64,000 nt of DNA, taken from positions 15,319 to 79,318 of the forward strand of contig NZ_JBLAVB010000017.1 of assembly GCF_047263945.1 (NCBI RefSeq), written 5' to 3'. Source of the DNA: Rhodospirillum sp047263945. GTDB taxonomy: Bacteria; Pseudomonadota; Alphaproteobacteria; Rhodospirillales; Rhodospirillaceae. Positions 1 through 9,059 of this stretch are shown here, piece after piece. The position numbers were made by a program, and so were the translations under genes. Numbering within the stretch: the stretch's first letter is position 1; every line of letters begins with the position of its first letter. The notes beneath the pieces were generated by a model. The model did not search any database and was not told where the DNA came from. It worked only from the letters and a program-made list of their open reading frames with translations.

Positions 1-163
1 GGAGGCCTTCGCCCGGAGCATGGAGGACTACGCGACTTTCCACTACCAGCATATGCGCACGGAGGAACGGTTGCTGCTTCCCATGGCCGAGCGGTGCCTG
101 ACCGACGAGGACTGGGAAGAAATCACAGCCGCCTTCGAGTCCAACACGGGGCAGGAGTGGTGA
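1..163 (+). CDS. Hemerythrin-like (HHE) domain protein, 3' end only
   Basis: Open from the window edge (codons begin at base 2) to TGA at 161-163, about 53 residues. The helix HYQHMRTEERLLLPMAE carries the H...HxxxE spacing of the last metal-binding helix of HHE/hemerythrin cation-binding domains, whose di-iron centre binds oxygen or acts in stress sensing. The next gene starts 5 bases later, so the two are probably co-transcribed. Only the C-terminus is present, so length and start are unknown. Confidence 0.6.
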   Translation, partial: EAFARSMEDYATFHYQHMRTEERLLLPMAERCLTDEDWEEITAAFESNTGQEW

Positions 164-168
164 GGACC

Positions 169-975
169 ATGGATGGAACCGCGCCTCTGGATACCTGCGT
201 CACCGTCGGTGGGGTCCCCCTGGAGGTGGTGCGCCATGGATCGACGGATCCGGACGCGCCGCATCTGGTCTTCCTGCACGAGGGATTGGGTTGTGTTGCC
301 CTATGGAAGGACTTTCCCGAGCGGGTCGCCGCTGCCCTGGGGGTCGGCGTGGTGGTCTACAGCCGCGCGGGCTATGGCCGGTCTGGTCCCAAGCCGCCGC
401 CCTGGCCCCTGACCTACATGCACGACGAGGGCCGCCTTGTTCTGCCCAGCCTGCTGGATGCCCTGGGGCTGACGAATGTGGTCCTGGTCGGCCATTCCGA
501 TGGCGCCTCCATCGCCCTGATCCATGCCGGCGACGAAACCGGCGCCCTCCCGCGCCTCAAGGGCGTGGTGTCCATGGCTGCCCATGTGTTCAACGAGGAG
601 ATCAGTGTCCAATCCATCGCTGAGGCTCGGACGGCCTTCGAAAGCGGTGGCTTGCGAGATCGCCTGATGCGCTACCACGGCGACAATGTGGACAACGCGT
701 TTTGGGGATGGAACCGGGCCTGGCTCGATCCCGGGTTCAAGACCTGGAACATCGAGGCTTTTTTGCCCCGCATCCAGGTTCCCCTGTTGGTGATCCAGGG
801 CGAGGACGATGAGTACGGCACCCTGCGCCAAGTGAAGGCAATCCGCAACCAGGTGTCCGGACCGGTCGAGTGCCTGATCCTGGAGCGCTGCGGTCACAGC
901 CCGCATCGGGATCAAAGGGAGCCTGTGCTCCAGGCACTCGAGCGCTTTGCCGCCAGGATCTGGCCAGACCGATAA
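169..975 (+). CDS. Alpha/beta hydrolase
   Basis: 268 residues. Fold-defining motifs are visible: oxyanion-hole region HEGLG, nucleophile elbow GHSDG with Ser110, an acidic residue in IQGEDDEYG (Asp213/214) and the C-terminal catalytic His243 in CGHSPHRD. No signal peptide, so cytoplasmic. ATG 169 is chosen because it follows the hemerythrin stop by 5 bases; an upstream ATG at 94 would overlap that gene by 70 bases. Position ahead of paa-type genes suggests an esterase or thioesterase for a pathway intermediate, but the substrate cannot be read from sequence. Confidence 0.8.
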   Translation: MDGTAPLDTCVTVGGVPLEVVRHGSTDPDAPHLVFLHEGLGCVALWKDFPERVAAALGVGVVVYSRAGYGRSGPKPPPWPLTYMHDEGRLVLPSLLDALGLTNVVLVGHSDGASIALIHAGDETGALPRLKGVVSMAAHVFNEEISVQSIAEARTAFESGGLRDRLMRYHGDNVDNAFWGWNRAWLDPGFKTWNIEAFLPRIQVPLLVIQGEDDEYGTLRQVKAIRNQVSGPVECLILERCGHSPHRDQREPVLQALERFAARIWPDR

Positions 976-1059
976 CACGGATAATCAAGGCAACCGCTGC
1001 CAGGACCCGGAGGGGGAGCCTCCGGGGCGGGATGGTGGCTTGCCCAGGGAGGAACGAGA

Positions 1060-2610
1060 ATGCGCCTCAATAGCTTTCTGAATGACCGGTGGGTGGATGG
1101 AACCGGGGAGGGGACAGCTCTTCACGACCCGGTGACGGGAGAAGAGATCGCCCGCGCCAGCGGTGAGGGCCTGGACCTGAAGGCGGCTCTGGAGCACGCC
1201 CGCGCCGTGGGCGGCCCGGCGCTGCGGTCCATGACCTTCGCCGAGCGTGGGGCCCTGATCCGCGCCATCGCCGACGTGCTGACCGCCAACCGGGAGCGCT
1301 ACACCGCCATCGCCCTGCAAAACTCCGGGAATACGCCGGGGGATGCGGCGTTGGATGTGGATGGCGGCATAGGAACCCTCAAATATTATGCAGCCTTGGG
1401 CAAGGGGTTGGGCGCGGCGACCCATCTGGTGGATGGTGCCCCCGAGCGACTGACCAAGGAGGAGGCCTTCCAGGCGGTGCATGTGATGACCCCGTTGCGG
1501 GGAGTCGCGGTGCATATCAATGCCTTCAACTTCCCTTCTTGGGGGCTTTGGGAGAAGGTCGCCGTGGCTTTCCTCGCCGGTGTGCCGGTTCTGGCCAAGC
1601 CTGCCACGGCCACGGCGTTGCTGAGCCAGACCATGGTGCAAGATGTGGTGGAGGCCGAAGTGCTGCCCAAAGGGGTGCTGTCCCTGCTCTGCGGGGGCGG
1701 GCGTGACCTGATGGACCATGTGACCGGACAGGATGCCGTTGCCTTCACCGGTTCCGCCGACACGGCGCGGATGCTGCGGGGCCATCCCAATGTCATCGCC
1801 AACACTGTCCGCTTCACCATCGAGGCCGACAGCCTCAACGCCATCGTCCTGGGACCGGACGCGACGCCCGAAACCGCAGAATTCGGGCTGTTCATTCGCG
1901 AAGTGGTCCGGGAAATGACCGTCAAGGCGGGGCAGAAATGCACGGCGGTGCGGCGGATCATTGTTCCGTCCGACCGCATCGACAGCGTCTGCGCGGCGCT
2001 CTCCGAGAAACTCGCGGGCATCCGCCTCGGGAATCCGGCCGAAGAGGGTGTCCGCATGGGGCCGTTGGTGAGTGCCCGCCAGAAACAGGCGGCCCTGGAG
2101 GGCATCGCGGCCTTGGCGGCGGAAACGAGCGTGGTTTTCGAGGGGCAGGCCCAAGCTCTGTCCGAGGCAGGGTTCTTTGTTACGCCCCGGCTGCTGCGCT
2201 GTGACAGCCCGACTGAGGCCAAGGCCGTCCATGCGGTGGAGGTCTTTGGCCCGGTGGCCACGGTCATGCCCTATGACGGTCCCGAGGAGGCTTTTGCCCT
2301 GGTGGCCCGGGGCGGAGGCTCTCTGGTGGCCTCGGTCTTCACCGCCGACGACGGCTTCGCCCGGGCTGCCGCGCTGGAGATGGCGGTACACCACGGACGC
2401 CTGTTGATCGTTGATGACAGCATTGGGCGGGGTCATTCCGGCCATGGTGTGGTGATGCCCCAATGCAGTCATGGAGGACCGGGCCGGGCAGGCGGTGGTG
2501 AGGAACTGGGGGGGCTGCGCGGGATGGCGTTTTATTCCCAGCGCACGGCCATTCAAGCCAATGCCGCCCGCATCGCCGCGCTGGTCGAGGCCGGTGCGGC
2601 TTGGCGATGA
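1060..2610 (+). CDS. PaaZ/PaaN-type aldehyde dehydrogenase without hydratase domain
   Basis: 516 residues, matching the N-terminal NADP aldehyde dehydrogenase half of PaaZ, which oxidises the ring-opened semialdehyde of oxepin-CoA in phenylacetate breakdown. Catalytic Cys294 lies in GQKCTAVRR and the general-base Glu255 in TIEADSLNA. The C-terminal GHG..MPQCSHGGPGRAGGGEELGG block is typical of PaaZ and BoxD. PaaZ is normally about 680 residues with a C-terminal MaoC hydratase; that domain is absent here, so ring cleavage must come from a separate protein. Followed by paaG, paaH and a thiolase. A BoxD role in the benzoyl-CoA epoxide pathway is the main alternative. Confidence 0.82.
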   Translation: MRLNSFLNDRWVDGTGEGTALHDPVTGEEIARASGEGLDLKAALEHARAVGGPALRSMTFAERGALIRAIADVLTANRERYTAIALQNSGNTPGDAALDVDGGIGTLKYYAALGKGLGAATHLVDGAPERLTKEEAFQAVHVMTPLRGVAVHINAFNFPSWGLWEKVAVAFLAGVPVLAKPATATALLSQTMVQDVVEAEVLPKGVLSLLCGGGRDLMDHVTGQDAVAFTGSADTARMLRGHPNVIANTVRFTIEADSLNAIVLGPDATPETAEFGLFIREVVREMTVKAGQKCTAVRRIIVPSDRIDSVCAALSEKLAGIRLGNPAEEGVRMGPLVSARQKQAALEGIAALAAETSVVFEGQAQALSEAGFFVTPRLLRCDSPTEAKAVHAVEVFGPVATVMPYDGPEEAFALVARGGGSLVASVFTADDGFARAAALEMAVHHGRLLIVDDSIGRGHSGHGVVMPQCSHGGPGRAGGGEELGGLRGMAFYSQRTAIQANAARIAALVEAGAAWR

Positions 2611-2655
2611 GTAAGCCGTTGACCGGGCCGATGAGTAAGCCGAAAGGGGGAAGCC

Positions 2656-3426
2656 ATGACGGACAGCAGCATTGAATTTCGGGTCGATGGTCCCATTGCT
2701 CGCCTGACTCTGAACAGGCCAGACAGCTTGAACAGTTTTACGGTCGATATGCATCGGGAGGTGGCCGAGGCCCTGCGCAGGGTGCGCAAGTCAGAGACGG
2801 CTCGGTGCTTGATCTTGACCGGAGCGGGGCGGGGGTTCTGTGCCGGCCAGGACCTGAAGGAGCGTCGCGTTTCTGCAGATGGCCCCCCCCCGGATCTCTC
2901 CGCTTCCCTGGATCAGCGCTACAATCCGCTGATCCGATCCCTGCGCGATCTGCCGATTCCCGTGATCGCCGCTGTCAACGGTGTGGCTGCCGGGGCCGGT
3001 GTGGGGATCGCTTTGGCCTGCGATATTGTCGTTGCTGCGCGCTCGGCCCGTTTCGCCCTGGTTTTCAACAAGCTGGGCCTGATTCCCGATGCGGGAACTA
3101 CCTGGTCTCTGCCTCGTCTGGCTGGACAGGGTCGGGCCTTGGCTGCGGTCTTGACCAGCGACACCGTGAGCGCCGAACGGGCCGAGGCCTGGGGGCTGAT
3201 CTGGCGATGCGTGGATGACGAGGCCCTGGCCGACGAGGTGGAGGCCATCGCAAGCCGACTATCCGCACAGCCCCGGTTGGGCATGGCCTTGACCAAGCGG
3301 GCGTTCAATCGATCGCTTGGCAACAGTCTGGACGGGCAACTGGATCTGGAACGGGATTGCCAGGGAATGACGGGTCGTGATCCGGAGTACCGGGAGCGGG
3401 TCCGGGCGTTTCTTGAAAAACGATAA
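2656..3426 (+). CDS. paaG: PaaG-type enoyl-CoA hydratase/isomerase
   Basis: 256 residues of the crotonase fold. Very close in pattern to PaaG, the 1,2-epoxyphenylacetyl-CoA isomerase: GAGRGFCAGQDLKER for the first oxyanion-hole strand, NGVAAGAGVGIALACDIV for the second, and GLIPDAGTTW with the catalytic Asp. Strong ribosome site AAAGGGGGAAG lies just before ATG 2656. It sits 45 bases after the aldehyde dehydrogenase and about 50 before PaaH, so one operon is likely. A generic crotonase cannot be excluded, but context and the PaaG-like C-terminus (QLDLERDCQGM..RDPEYRERV) favour PaaG. Confidence 0.85.
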   Translation: MTDSSIEFRVDGPIARLTLNRPDSLNSFTVDMHREVAEALRRVRKSETARCLILTGAGRGFCAGQDLKERRVSADGPPPDLSASLDQRYNPLIRSLRDLPIPVIAAVNGVAAGAGVGIALACDIVVAARSARFALVFNKLGLIPDAGTTWSLPRLAGQGRALAAVLTSDTVSAERAEAWGLIWRCVDDEALADEVEAIASRLSAQPRLGMALTKRAFNRSLGNSLDGQLDLERDCQGMTGRDPEYRERVRAFLEKR

Positions 3427-3475
3427 CAATCGGCAGACGCGGCTAGAGCGGGTCTCGCGAAGGGAGGATGAAACC

Positions 3476-5026
3476 ATGGGCGCATTGTCGCCAACAGAGA
3501 CGGTTGCCGTCATCGGCGCCGGGACCATGGGGGCCGGAATTGCCCAGGTGGCGGCTACGGCCGGTCACGCCGTGCTGCTGTTCGATGCGGCCGAAGGCGC
3601 AGCGGAGCGCGGCCTCGGGCGTATCGCTGAAGGGTTAAACAAGCTGGTTGCCCGGGGGAAGATGGAGGCCGAGGCTCGGGAGTCCCTCGTCGGCCGGATC
3701 CGCCCGGTGGGCGCCCTGGCTGACCTGGCTCCGGCCCGTTTGGTGATCGAGGGAATCATAGAAGACCTGGGGGTCAAGCGGGATCTGTTCGCCGCCCTGG
3801 AGGACATCTGTGGAGATCAGACCATCTTGGCGACCAATACTTCGTCAATTTCCATTACGGCGATCGCCGCCGGGTTGAAACGGCCAGAGCGGTTGGTGGG
3901 GATGCATTTCTTCAACCCGGCTCCGGTCATGAAGCTGGTTGAGGTCGTCAGCGGCTTGGCCACCGACCCCGCTGTAGCCGAGACCATCCATGCCACGGCC
4001 ACGGCCTGGAAGAAGCAGGCGGTGTATGTCCGTTCCACGCCGGGCTTCATCGTCAACCGGGTGGCCCGGCCCTTCTATGCCGAAGCCCTGCGGGTGCTGG
4101 AGGAAGGCGCAACGGATGTCGCGACTATTGACGCCATCCTGACGGACTGCGGCGGCTTCGCCATGGGACCCTTCGCCCTGATGGATCTGATCGGCAATGA
4201 CGTGAATCTGGCCGTGACCCAGTCGGTGTTCGACGCCTACAACAAGGACCCGCGCTATTTGCCGTCGCTGACCCAACTGGAGCTGGTGCGGGCTGGCCGT
4301 CTGGGGCGCAAGACCGGACGGGGCTTTCATGCCTACGGCGCGGATGCTGCGGGGGCCGCCGCTCCGACGACTGCGCCGTCGGCGGGTCACCTGGGCTGGG
4401 CTTCGGTGACAGGCGGGCTGGGGCCCGCCCGGGCGCTGGCCGGTCTGATCAACGGGGCCGGGACCGACGTGACCTGGGTCGACCGCGAGGCCCCCGGTGG
4501 ACGGATTGAGGCCGGGGATGTGACGCTGGCCCTGACAGACGGGAGGTCCGCCACGCTGCGCGCCCGCGACGAGGGGCTGAAGAACCTTGTGCTTTTCGAT
4601 CTGGCGCTGGACTACGCCACTTGCACGCGGGTCGCGCTCGCTCCCTCGGACCAGTGTTCGAATGCCGCTCTGGACGACGCCGTGGGCCTCTTCCAATCCC
4701 TGGGCAAGGCGGTCAGCGTGATCGACGACGTGCCGGGTCTGATCGTCATGCGCACGGTCGCCATGCTGGCCAATGAGGCGGCCGATGCGGTGCTACAGGG
4801 CGTTTGCGATGCCGAGGCCGTGGACATTGCCATGCGTGGCGGTGTGAACTATCCCCGGGGGCCCTTGGCCTGGGCCGAGGGGGTCGGTCTGGATCTGGTC
4901 GAGGTGGTTCTGCGAAACCTTCACGACGGGTACGGCTGGGACCGCTACCGCTGCTCGCCCCTGCTGCGCCGGGCTGCGGCCGCAGGGCGATCCGTCTCCC
5001 GTCGGCCGGTGGAGGCGCGGTCATGA
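3476..5026 (+). CDS. paaH: 3-hydroxyacyl-CoA dehydrogenase, PaaH/PaaC type
   Basis: 516 residues, the usual length (about 500) for PaaH, which oxidises 3-hydroxyadipyl-CoA with NAD. The Rossmann motif GAGTMGAGIAQ begins near residue 14; the catalytic His is in HFFNPAPVMKLVE; two C-terminal 3HCDH domains follow, the second with MRGGVNYPRGPLAWAE. ATG 3476 is chosen because AGGGAGG lies 8 bases upstream; the upstream extension overlaps paaG. Its stop overlaps the thiolase start by 4 bases (ATGA), a sign of translational coupling. Confidence 0.9.
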   Translation: MGALSPTETVAVIGAGTMGAGIAQVAATAGHAVLLFDAAEGAAERGLGRIAEGLNKLVARGKMEAEARESLVGRIRPVGALADLAPARLVIEGIIEDLGVKRDLFAALEDICGDQTILATNTSSISITAIAAGLKRPERLVGMHFFNPAPVMKLVEVVSGLATDPAVAETIHATATAWKKQAVYVRSTPGFIVNRVARPFYAEALRVLEEGATDVATIDAILTDCGGFAMGPFALMDLIGNDVNLAVTQSVFDAYNKDPRYLPSLTQLELVRAGRLGRKTGRGFHAYGADAAGAAAPTTAPSAGHLGWASVTGGLGPARALAGLINGAGTDVTWVDREAPGGRIEAGDVTLALTDGRSATLRARDEGLKNLVLFDLALDYATCTRVALAPSDQCSNAALDDAVGLFQSLGKAVSVIDDVPGLIVMRTVAMLANEAADAVLQGVCDAEAVDIAMRGGVNYPRGPLAWAEGVGLDLVEVVLRNLHDGYGWDRYRCSPLLRRAAAAGRSVSRRPVEARS

Positions 5027-6228
5027 GGGATGCGTTTATCTGCGATGCCATCCGGACGCCCATTGGCCGGTTCGGCGGGGCGCTGTCCTCAATTCGGGCC
5101 GATGATTTGGCGGCATTGCCGATCAAGGCCCTGATGGCGCGCGCTCCGGACTTGGATTGGGGCGCGGTGGACGAGGTCATTCTCGGTTGCGCCAATCAGG
5201 CGGGGGAGGACAACCGCAATGTGGCCCGCATGGCGGCGCTGCTGGCGGGCCTGCCCGACGGCGTCACGGGCACCACCATCAACCGGCTTTGCGGATCCGG
5301 GATGGATGCGGTCGGTACCGCTGCCAGGGCCATCAAAGCGGGCGAGCTGAACTTGGTCGTGGCCGGTGGAGCAGAATCCATGTCCCGCGCGCCCTTCGTC
5401 ATGGGAAAGGCAGAGAGTGCCTTCAGCCGCTCCACGCGGATCGAGGACACCACCATCGGCTGGCGCTTCGTTAACCCGCTCATGAAGGCGGCCCATGGTG
5501 TCGACAGTATGCCTGAGACCGCAGACACCGTGGCAGAGGAGTTCGGGATTTCCCGCGCTGACCAGGATGCCTTCGCCCTGCGCAGTCAGCACCGCTGGGC
5601 CAAGGCCCAGGAGGCCGGAGCCTTCAAAGAGGAAATCGTTCCCGTGACCGTGCCGCGCCGCAAGGGCGCCTCTCTGGTGGTGGACACCGACGAGCACCCC
5701 CGGCCCGGAACGACCCTGGAAACACTGGCGGCGTTGAAGGGGGTGAACGGTCCGGAGTGCACGGTCACGGCGGGCAACGCGTCGGGGGTCAATGACGGCG
5801 CCTGCGCTTTGGTCATCGCTTCAGAGGAGGCTGTGAAGATCCACGGACTGACTCCCCGGGCGCGTGTGGTGGGCATGGCAACCGCAGGTGTGCCGCCACG
5901 CATCATGGGCTTCGGCCCGGCACCGGCGATCCGCAAGGTGCTTGCGTTGACCGGTCTAAAAGTCCGGGACATGGAGGTTATCGAATTGAACGAGGCCTTC
6001 GCCTCCCAGGCCCTGGCGGTGCTGCGGGATCTGGATTTGCCCGACGCCGCCGACTGGGTCAATCCGCAAGGTGGCGCCATCGCCTTAGGCCACCCCCTGG
6101 GTATGAGTGGCGCGCGCCTCGTGCAAACAGCCGTCCATCAGCTTCAGCGCAGGGCTCAGCGATATGCCCTTTGCGCCATGTGCATCGGGGTGGGGCAGGG
6201 CATTGCCATGGTTGTTGAACGTGTCTAG
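5023..6228 (+). CDS. paaJ: Beta-ketoadipyl-CoA thiolase (PaaJ/PcaF type)
   Basis: 401 residues. Thiolase catalytic set is complete: nucleophile Cys90 in LCGSGMDAVG, His357 in GGAIALGHPLGMSGAR and Cys387 in MCIGVGQG. The N-terminus AFICDAIRTPIGRFGGALS is typical of the beta-ketoadipyl-CoA thiolases, which release acetyl-CoA and succinyl-CoA (or act on 3-oxo-dehydrosuberyl-CoA) at the end of the phenylacetate and protocatechuate routes. Last gene of the cluster; the oxygenase genes paaABCDE and ligase paaK are not in the window. Confidence 0.88.
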   Translation: MRDAFICDAIRTPIGRFGGALSSIRADDLAALPIKALMARAPDLDWGAVDEVILGCANQAGEDNRNVARMAALLAGLPDGVTGTTINRLCGSGMDAVGTAARAIKAGELNLVVAGGAESMSRAPFVMGKAESAFSRSTRIEDTTIGWRFVNPLMKAAHGVDSMPETADTVAEEFGISRADQDAFALRSQHRWAKAQEAGAFKEEIVPVTVPRRKGASLVVDTDEHPRPGTTLETLAALKGVNGPECTVTAGNASGVNDGACALVIASEEAVKIHGLTPRARVVGMATAGVPPRIMGFGPAPAIRKVLALTGLKVRDMEVIELNEAFASQALAVLRDLDLPDAADWVNPQGGAIALGHPLGMSGARLVQTAVHQLQRRAQRYALCAMCIGVGQGIAMVVERV

Positions 6229-6298
6229 AAAAATCTGGAGATGCCCAGAGTGATTTTAGAGTCAAAACCAAGATTCATGCCGTGATTTCAAAGGGTTG

Positions 6299-6422
6299 CG
6301 TCATACCCGTGAGAACGGGGATCCAGGGTTGATTTCGGTGGTATCGGTGACGTGCGCTCCTGTTGCGTCAACTGCATAGGTCAGTTGTCCCCACCCTGGA
6401 TTCCTGTATGGCTGGGAAGACG
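6299..6422. repeat. Inverted-repeat element, left flank of the island
   Basis: About 124 bases beginning CGTCATACCCGTGAGAACG and ending GGATTCCTGTATGGCTGGG-AAGACG. The ends are imperfect inverted copies of each other around an ATCCAGGG / CCCTGGAT core, resembling the common CGTCATTCCCGCGTACGCGGGAAT type of intergenic repeat. The same element recurs at 15921-16163 on the other side of the mobile island, and its right end alone at about 45505-45525. Small non-autonomous element; no coding capacity. Confidence 0.7.
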
Positions 6423-6568
6423 AGGAGGACGCTATCGATGCCTTTTACGGCTATAGCCGGTCCGAAACGCCCGAAGCGCACGACCTGTATGGCGAAAGCG
6501 CGGCCCGCCAGCCGGAGATGTCCGACCTCTATGGCGCGCAGCAGGCGGAACAGGAGATGGAGCCATGA
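6423..6568 (+). pseudogene. 3' remnant of a conjugation gene (possibly relaxase)
   Basis: An open frame runs from the end of the flanking repeat to TGA 6566-6568 and reads EEDAIDAFYGYSRSETPEAH...GAQQAEQEMEP. It has no start codon with a ribosome site, and its 5' side is the repeat, so it is the tail of a longer gene cut at that junction. The stop overlaps the start of the coupling-protein gene (ATGA), the arrangement expected inside a transfer operon; genes before such ATPases often encode relaxases, which is an inference from position only. Confidence 0.5.
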
Positions 6569-8121
6569 CCGACGGCATCATTCTCGCGCTGTTCGCCCTG
6601 ACACTGTTGTGGCTGACCCGGAAGTGGCTGGGCCACCGCTTCACACCCTACCGGGCTTCGCTGGATGCACGGCTGCTGCGCCTTGGCCGACGGGATGATT
6701 TCCGCCTGCGCGACGCGGTCGCCGGCGGGGTGCTGATCCTTGGCGGCTCCGGGTCGGGCAAGACCAGTTCCGCGCTCGGCCCGACCGGGTTTGCCCGGGC
6801 CTATCTGAAAGCCGGATATGGCGGCGTGGTCTGCTGCGTCAAACCGGAGGAAGCGGCAAGCTGGCTTGAGCTGGCAAAGCGCTGTGGCCGGGAGGGCGAC
6901 CTGCTGCGCTTCAGTGTCGATGGGCAGCACCGCTTCAACTTCCTCGACTATGCCTCGGCCACGGTCGGGCGCAACGGCATGGATCAAAACCTGATCCAGT
7001 TGCTGCAACGGATCACCGAAGCCGCCAGCGGCCTCGCGGCTCAGGGATCTCAGGGGCGGGACGACGCCTTCTTCAAGACCAACGCCATGCAGATGGTGGC
7101 CCATGCCCTGCCTTACCTGCGCAAGGGGCTGGGCGGGATTCAACTGAAGCATCTGCATCAGATGATCATCAGCGCCCCGCAAACGCTGGAGATGGCGAAC
7201 CATCCCGGTTGGATCCATGGCTCCTTCTGTTCACGCCTGATGCTGCGCGTCGCGGAGATGGCGCGGCAGGGCGACGCGGAGGCGGAGCGGATCGTCGAGG
7301 AGCATGCGGATTACTGGCTGCATGACTTCCCCGGCATGGGCGAGCGCACGCGCGGATCGGTGGTGGCGACCCTGACCGGTGCCATCTATCCGTTCCTGAG
7401 CGGCAAGCTCAATGAACTGTTCTGCACCGACACCACCTTCTGTCCCGACTTCTGCCAGGACGGCACGATCATCCTGCTGGATATCAACACGCGCACCTTT
7501 GGCCCGGCGGGCGCGGTGGCACAGCAGATTTTCAAGATGCTGTTCCAGATGGCGATGGAACGCAAACCCGCCGGAGCCAAAACCCGCCCGGTCTTCTGCT
7601 GGTGCGACGAGGCGGGGTTCGTCGCCAATGCCGGGGACGAGGAACATCTGGGCGTTTGCCGGTCGGCCAAGGTCTGCAATGTGTTCATCGCCCAGGACAT
7701 CGCCACCTTCGCCGCGCGCCTTGGCAACCGGGAACTGGCGAACGCGCTGATCGGCAAGTTCCAGACCCGCCTGTTCTTTTCCCAAACGGACATGGAAACC
7801 AACCGCTTCGCCAGCGACATCATGGGCCAGATGCAGCATGAGCGGGAAAGCCGGGTACAAACGGACGGCGAAGGCCGCAACGGCGGCGACGCCATCGGCG
7901 AGGAAAGCGGGTCCTATTCGGGCGGGCATTCTTCCCATCGCGGCCAGTCGCTCAGCGTCAGCACGCAGAAGGACTACATCTTCCCGCCGGAAGCCTTCGG
8001 CCAGCAACTGCGCACGGGCGGACGGATCAACCGGCGGCGCACCGACGCGATCATGGTGGTGTCAGGCCGAACCTTCCGCGCGACGAAATCCAACTATCTG
8101 AAAGTGGAGTTCCGCCAATGA
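6565..8121 (+). CDS. VirD4/TraD-type conjugative coupling ATPase
   Basis: 518 residues. One short N-terminal hydrophobic segment (residues 4-16), then Walker A GGSGSGKTSS at 60-69, a Walker B-like strand GTIILLDINTR near 299-309 and the TraG/TraD signature RPVFCWCDEAGFVAN near 342, followed by VFIAQDIATFAARLG. Family role: membrane-anchored hexameric motor that hands the relaxase-DNA complex to a type IV secretion channel. No secretion-channel genes are nearby, so the element is mobilisable at most, or dead. Overlaps the upstream remnant by 4 bases and the next gene by 4 bases. Confidence 0.85.
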   Translation: MTDGIILALFALTLLWLTRKWLGHRFTPYRASLDARLLRLGRRDDFRLRDAVAGGVLILGGSGSGKTSSALGPTGFARAYLKAGYGGVVCCVKPEEAASWLELAKRCGREGDLLRFSVDGQHRFNFLDYASATVGRNGMDQNLIQLLQRITEAASGLAAQGSQGRDDAFFKTNAMQMVAHALPYLRKGLGGIQLKHLHQMIISAPQTLEMANHPGWIHGSFCSRLMLRVAEMARQGDAEAERIVEEHADYWLHDFPGMGERTRGSVVATLTGAIYPFLSGKLNELFCTDTTFCPDFCQDGTIILLDINTRTFGPAGAVAQQIFKMLFQMAMERKPAGAKTRPVFCWCDEAGFVANAGDEEHLGVCRSAKVCNVFIAQDIATFAARLGNRELANALIGKFQTRLFFSQTDMETNRFASDIMGQMQHERESRVQTDGEGRNGGDAIGEESGSYSGGHSSHRGQSLSVSTQKDYIFPPEAFGQQLRTGGRINRRRTDAIMVVSGRTFRATKSNYLKVEFRQ

Positions 8122-8872
8122 GAGCGCTCCTCTATGTGTGGCATCTGCTGAAGCTGCTGCTCTATCCGCCCCGTCTGCTGCTCTATCTGCTGCACAGCAC
8201 CGTGATTTTCATCAGCAAGCCGGGGGCGCGTTTCCTGATCCCCGCGACGCTGGGCGGCCTGATCTATTGGCAGGCGGACCTTGTCACCGGGCTGGCCGAC
8301 CCCTGATCCGGTTTGCGGCGGAACCGGTGCGCGCCTTTGACGCGGAGCTTTATGCCCTGCTGTTTCCCTATCGGCTGTGGATCGCCGGAGGGGTGTCGCT
8401 GGTGGCGTTTCTCGTGGTGCTCTATCTGGTTTCCACGCTGATCCGCCCGATTATCGGCGCGCTGCCCGCGCCATCCCCACCAATGCTGCCGCGTCTGCCT
8501 TTGCGGGCGAGGGTCTTCCGGCTGAAACGGGTCCGCGCCCGGATGGCCGTGTGGGGACAGGGGAAGGCCCGTCCCCTGAAGCTGAAACGCCTGATCGCGC
8601 GGCTTGACCCCGAGGTTCGTCAGGTGTTCAGCCAGTCGGGACAGGCGCAAGATCGCTATGAGGCGCTGATGCGGGGCGCTCAGACCGCGCCCACCCCGCC
8701 AGCCGTCGCGCCGCCAGCGCCCGTCCCTCGGGCACCGGCACCCAGTCCACAAGGACAATTGCCGCTCCCCGGTGTGCCGCAAGCGCCACCGTCGCCTACC
8801 GTGCCGCCCTCCCAACTTGCGCCGCCCCGCAAAGCACGACGACGCAAAGCCGTTGGAGCGGCAACACCGTAG
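8118..8872 (+). pseudogene. Membrane protein of the transfer operon, frameshifted
   Basis: The first frame encodes 62 residues (MRALLYVWHLLKLLLY...) with two hydrophobic stretches and stops at TGA 8304-8306. Adding one C to the CCCC run at 8300-8303 joins it to the following frame, giving ...TGLADP-LIRFAAEPVRAFDAELY... and a protein of about 251 residues: three hydrophobic segments, a basic linker and a Pro/Ala-rich tail ending in a cluster of Arg/Lys. It overlaps the ATPase gene by 4 bases. Family not recognised. Either a decayed gene, a sequencing error in the C run or, less likely, programmed slippage. Confidence 0.6.
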
Positions 8873-9059
8873 AGACACCGCGATCCGACCACATAGAGAG
8901 GCATCGTTCATCGGTGCCTCATCACTTTGTAAGTGTGAGATCTTTTATCTGCCACCCAAAGAACGTAAACTTTCAGTGTCGGTGAAGTGCGTTTTCCATG
9001 CGTGACGAGTATCCTTCTCCTAAAGCCTTCGCCCTTAAATTTCCTTTGGATTCATAGTA

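Noticed and set aside
2605..2642. Direct repeat CGATGAGTAAGCCG twice, across the stop of the aldehyde dehydrogenase
   Set aside because: Short local duplication with no evident role.
985..2754. 589-codon ORF on the minus strand
   Set aside because: Runs antisense to the aldehyde dehydrogenase and into paaG; low-complexity Gly/His/Gln-rich product typical of high-GC shadow frames.
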